Shown piece by piece: positions 5,189 to 7,694 of a stretch of 7,694 nucleotides of DNA. Positions within the stretch are counted from its first letter, which is position 1. Each line of letters opens with the position of its first letter. The position numbers and the translations under genes are program-made. The stretch comes from an uncultured Lachnospiraceae bacterium (lineage in GTDB: Bacteria; Bacillota; Clostridia; Lachnospirales; Lachnospiraceae). Below the pieces are notes generated by a model. It saw nothing but the letters and a program-made list of their open reading frames with translations. It ran no database searches and was not told where the DNA came from. The stretch is from the NCBI GenBank assembly GCA_905236615.1, contig CAJORC010000419.1, positions 1-7,694 of the forward strand, given 5' to 3'.

Positions 5189-6535
5189 TCAGGCGAATTT
5201 CTTCTCCACGTCTTTGAAAACGTGATTCCATGCGATAAGTACATAGACTCCCGTGAAAAGCCATGCGGCGGAATCGCAGAGGCAGGCAAGAAGAAAGTTA
5301 TGGAAATAAATAGCGGCGGCAGCGGTAATCGCTCTTGAAACGAGCTCCACAACTCCGCCTATCATCGGCAGAAAGCCATATCCGCATCCTTCCATCGCAT
5401 TTCTGTAAATGAATATCATAGAAAGCGGTATGTAAAAAATCACGCAGGCACGCATATATGTTTCTCCAAGGGGAAGAAGAGAATCAAACTCAGTTCCGTT
5501 ATCAGAGAAAAACATACGCAGGGCGGGCTTCAGAAATACAAGTCCGAGTATGGCAGCAACTATGGAATAAACAATAAGGGCGCGGAAAGAGGAATTTATT
5601 CCTTCTTTGATACGTTTGGAATCTCCGACACCGTAATTTTGTGCACAGTATGTCGCAATAGTCTGTCCGGCCGATATCATTCCCTGTGTAATGATACTCT
5701 GAAGCTTACTGGAAGCGGTTATGGCAGCAACTGCCTTGGAACCGAAAAGATTGATGGCGGACTGCATTATCATGGTTCCCGATGCTGTGATCGCAAACTG
5801 GAGGGCCATGGGAATTCCGACTGCCAGCTGCTTCTTTGCGTCATGAAGGTCAATATGGAGGTTTTCAAAACGGGGCCAGATCTTATTTAACTTTATAAAA
5901 ATATAGATAAAGCAGAGTATTGCAGAAATTCCCTGTGATATAACGGTGGCTCTTGCAGCACCGGCAACACCCATATTAAATTTTGCGATAAAAAGCAGAT
6001 CGAGCACGACATTCAGGCATGCTGAAAAAACCAGCGAAGCAAGCGGGATAACGCTGTTTCCTACTGCACGGAGTATCGCTGATGAAAGGTTATAAAGCAC
6101 CGATGCGGCAAGACCGAGCGAAATGATCCTGATATAGCTGTAGGCGTCATCATAGATATTTTCCGGTGTATTCATAAGATGAAGTATCGGGTGCATAAAA
6201 GCCGTACTTAAAAAAGTGGTTATTATTATAACCAGAGCAGACAGTATGAGTGCATTTGCGACAGTCTGGCGGACACGGGCCATATCGTGTGCTCCGAAGC
6301 ACTGGGCAGTAAGTACGGTAAAGCCTGTGGAAATGCCGATCGAAAAACCGAGTATCAGGAACATGATCGTACCTGTAGAACCAACGGCGGCAAGAGCGTT
6401 TTCACCGACAAAGCGTCCGACTATGAGTGTATCTGCCATATTGTAAAGCTGCTGAAAAAGATTTCCTATAAGAAGCGGAAAAGTAAATATAAGTATATTT
6501 TTTAAGGGATTTCCCTTTGTCATATCAAGCTGCAT
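5189..6535 (-). CDS. MATE-family efflux transporter
   Basis: A 448-residue membrane protein of the MATE (MatE) family, cation-driven exporters of drugs, dyes or metabolites; the substrate cannot be read from the sequence. The N-terminal signature is present: KGNPLKNILIFTFPLLIGN followed by LFQQLYNMADTLIVGRFVG (about 7-44). The second-half counterpart (about 236-312) includes VGIPMALQFAI and ITQGMISAGQTIATYCAQNYG, as expected of the two six-helix bundles. Clear hydrophobic segments include about 13-32, 55-77, 92-114, 136-158, 163-185, 195-215 and 317-335; the length fits 12 helices. The start at 6535 has AGGAGA (complement of 6543-6548) 7 nt upstream. It is transcribed alone, divergent from leuS, with ssrA co-directional downstream and no strong terminator between. 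DinF/MepA-like naming would be a guess. Confidence 0.92.
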   Translation of the reverse strand: MQLDMTKGNPLKNILIFTFPLLIGNLFQQLYNMADTLIVGRFVGENALAAVGSTGTIMFLILGFSIGISTGFTVLTAQCFGAHDMARVRQTVANALILSALVIIITTFLSTAFMHPILHLMNTPENIYDDAYSYIRIISLGLAASVLYNLSSAILRAVGNSVIPLASLVFSACLNVVLDLLFIAKFNMGVAGAARATVISQGISAILCFIYIFIKLNKIWPRFENLHIDLHDAKKQLAVGIPMALQFAITASGTMIMQSAINLFGSKAVAAITASSKLQSIITQGMISAGQTIATYCAQNYGVGDSKRIKEGINSSFRALIVYSIVAAILGLVFLKPALRMFFSDNGTEFDSLLPLGETYMRACVIFYIPLSMIFIYRNAMEGCGYGFLPMIGGVVELVSRAITAAAAIYFHNFLLACLCDSAAWLFTGVYVLIAWNHVFKDVEKKFA

Positions 6536-6595
6536 AAATCTGTCTCCTGAATAATTAAAAATAGAACAAGTATATTTTTAGAGCGAATGAGAAAT

Positions 6596-6624
6596 AACAT
6601 ACACCCAATGAAGCTTAAAGTCAA
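6596..6624 (-). promoter_or_regulatory. Probable promoter of the MATE gene
   Basis: On the - strand, -35 TTGACT (complement of 6619-6624) and -10 TATGTT (complement of 6596-6601) are spaced 17 nt. The leader would be about 55 nt. The -35 is strong and the -10 weak. Confidence 0.55.
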
Positions 6625-6651
6625 TGAGAAAATATGAAAAAGCTTGACTTT
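6617..6651. repeat. Inverted repeat in the leuS/MATE divergent spacer
   Basis: AAAGTCAA (6617-6624) is the inverse of TTGACTTT (6644-6651), with a 19-nt A-rich spacer. AAGCTT also occurs next to each arm, at 6611-6616 and 6640-6645. Each arm contains a TTGACT -35-like element pointing outward, which may fully explain the symmetry. Confidence 0.5.
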
Positions 6652-6671
6652 TGTATTGCAGGGTTTTAAAC

Positions 6672-6702
6672 TTGAATTTGGCTTGTAAATAAAGCATATA
6701 AT
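6672..6702 (+). promoter_or_regulatory. Probable promoter of leuS
   Basis: A perfect -10 TATAAT at 6697-6702 is preceded by TTGAAT at 6672-6677 with a long 19-nt spacer. The start would be near 6709, leaving a leader of only about 20 nt. A second, upstream candidate is TTGACT (6644-6649) with TAAACT (6667-6672) at 17 nt. Confidence 0.6.
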
Positions 6703-6729
6703 ATGAATTAACTATTAAGGAGATTTTTT

Positions 6730-7694
6730 ATGGCAGAAGCGTATAATCACAGCGCGGTGGAAGATAAGTGGACACGCGCCTGGGAAGAAAAACCCGTTAA
6801 TGTTAATGACGGAAAAAAGGAAAAGTACTATTGTCTTGATATGTTTCCATATCCTTCAGGAAACGGTCTTCATGTCGGACACTGGAGAGGCTATGTAATT
6901 TCTGATGTATGGAGCCGTTATCAGATAATGAACGGTAAATATGTCATTCATCCTATGGGATGGGATGCATTTGGTCTTCCTGCGGAGAATTATGCCATAA
7001 AAATGGGCGTACAGCCTGCGGTTTCAACTGCAGAGAACGTACGCAACATAAAAAGACAGATCAAGCAGATTGCCGCTGTTTATGACTGGGATATGGAGCT
7101 TAATACCACCGATCCCAAGTTCTTTAAGTGGACACAGTGGATCTTCGAGCAGATGTACAAGAAGGGTCTTGCATATATGAAGGAAATGCCGATCAACTGG
7201 TGTCCTTCATGTAAGTGCGGTCTTGCTAACGAAGAGGTTGTCAACGGTAAGTGCGAGCGCTGCGGAAGCGAAGTTACAAAGAAGAACTTAAAGCAGTGGA
7301 TGCTTAAGATCACTGCATATGCAGACAGACTTCTTGATGACCTCGACCAGCTTGAATGGCCGGAAAAGGTTAAGAAGATGCAGACAGACTGGATCGGACG
7401 TTCCTACGGAGCAGAAGTTGACTTCAAGGTTGACGGCAGTGATGACAAGATCACGGTTTATACCACAAGACCGGATACCCTTTTCGGAGCTACATTCATG
7501 GTACTTGCACCTGAGCATCCTCTTGCAAAGAAGCTTGCAACAGATGACAAGAGAGCTGAGGTTGAGCAGTATATAGTAGACGCGGCAAACAAGTCAAACG
7601 TAGACCGTATGCAGGGTAAGGAGAAAACAGGTGTATTCACCGGCTCTTATGCGATCAATCCTCTGAACGGTGAGAAGATTCAGATCTGGCTTTC
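6730..7694 (+). CDS. leuS: Leucyl-tRNA synthetase, N-terminal 321 codons (runs off the window)
   Basis: A class I aminoacyl-tRNA synthetase that charges tRNA-Leu; only the first 321 residues are present, out of roughly 800 or more in the family. Visible features: the ATP-binding HIGH-type motif as HVGH (48-51) within MFPYPSGNGLHVGHWRGYV, then WDAFGLPAENYAI (78-90). A zinc-type module has C158, C161, C175 and C178. The CP1 editing domain starts around 222, with its threonine-rich TTRPDT motif at 245-250 followed by LFGATFMVLAPEHPL. The start at 6730 has AAGGAG (6717-6722) 7 nt upstream. The gene is divergent from the MATE gene. The reading frame is intact to the right edge. No T-box antiterminator leader is present, so control by uncharged tRNA-Leu at the leader is unlikely here. 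Confidence 0.97.
   Translation, partial: MAEAYNHSAVEDKWTRAWEEKPVNVNDGKKEKYYCLDMFPYPSGNGLHVGHWRGYVISDVWSRYQIMNGKYVIHPMGWDAFGLPAENYAIKMGVQPAVSTAENVRNIKRQIKQIAAVYDWDMELNTTDPKFFKWTQWIFEQMYKKGLAYMKEMPINWCPSCKCGLANEEVVNGKCERCGSEVTKKNLKQWMLKITAYADRLLDDLDQLEWPEKVKKMQTDWIGRSYGAEVDFKVDGSDDKITVYTTRPDTLFGATFMVLAPEHPLAKKLATDDKRAEVEQYIVDAANKSNVDRMQGKEKTGVFTGSYAINPLNGEKIQIWL

Noticed and set aside
6536..6729. T-box or other riboswitch leader for leuS
   Set aside because: The spacer has no T-box-like conserved bulge or antiterminator/terminator pair, and a perfect -10 box lies only 28 nt before the start codon.

Overview
The window looks like a chromosomal segment from a low-to-moderate GC Firmicute, most likely a clostridial, Lachnospiraceae-type bacterium. 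This rests on the nadD-yqeK-rsfS gene order, strong purine-rich ribosome binding sites, consensus sigma-A promoters, a TTG start on yqeK, and a one-piece tmRNA whose 3' CCA is not encoded. The family assignment is an inference; no search was run.

Region 1 (1-1225, + strand) is the end of a housekeeping operon: the 3' part of nadD, then yqeK (HD-domain phosphohydrolase) and rsfS (ribosomal silencing factor). A hairpin terminator with a GAAA loop closes it.

Region 2 (1248-4768, + strand) is a tight four-gene NAD salvage operon: pncB, nadE, nrtR, pncA. It has a textbook promoter (TTGACA, 17 nt, TATAAT). Inverted repeats overlap the promoter and the start of the transcript, and they are good candidates for the operator of the operon's own Nudix/winged-helix regulator, NrtR. 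PncA turns nicotinamide into nicotinate, PncB makes nicotinate mononucleotide, NadD (the first gene of the window) adenylylates it, and NadE amidates the product to NAD. With nadD, the window therefore holds the whole Preiss-Handler route plus nicotinamide entry and a dedicated regulator.

Region 3 (4689-5157) holds ssrA (tmRNA) on the - strand, convergent with the NAD operon. They share a bidirectional terminator. That terminator is the core of a long imperfect palindrome whose outer arms are the tmRNA 3' end and an inverted near-copy of it.

Region 4 (5189-6535, - strand) is a MATE-family multidrug/metabolite exporter. Region 5 (6730-7694, + strand) is the first 321 codons of leuS, divergent from it. 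The 194-bp divergent spacer holds promoters for both genes; no T-box leader precedes leuS.

No mobile element, CRISPR array or phage gene is visible. The most notable items are the self-contained NrtR-regulated NAD salvage operon with its candidate operators and the palindrome at the tmRNA 3' end.
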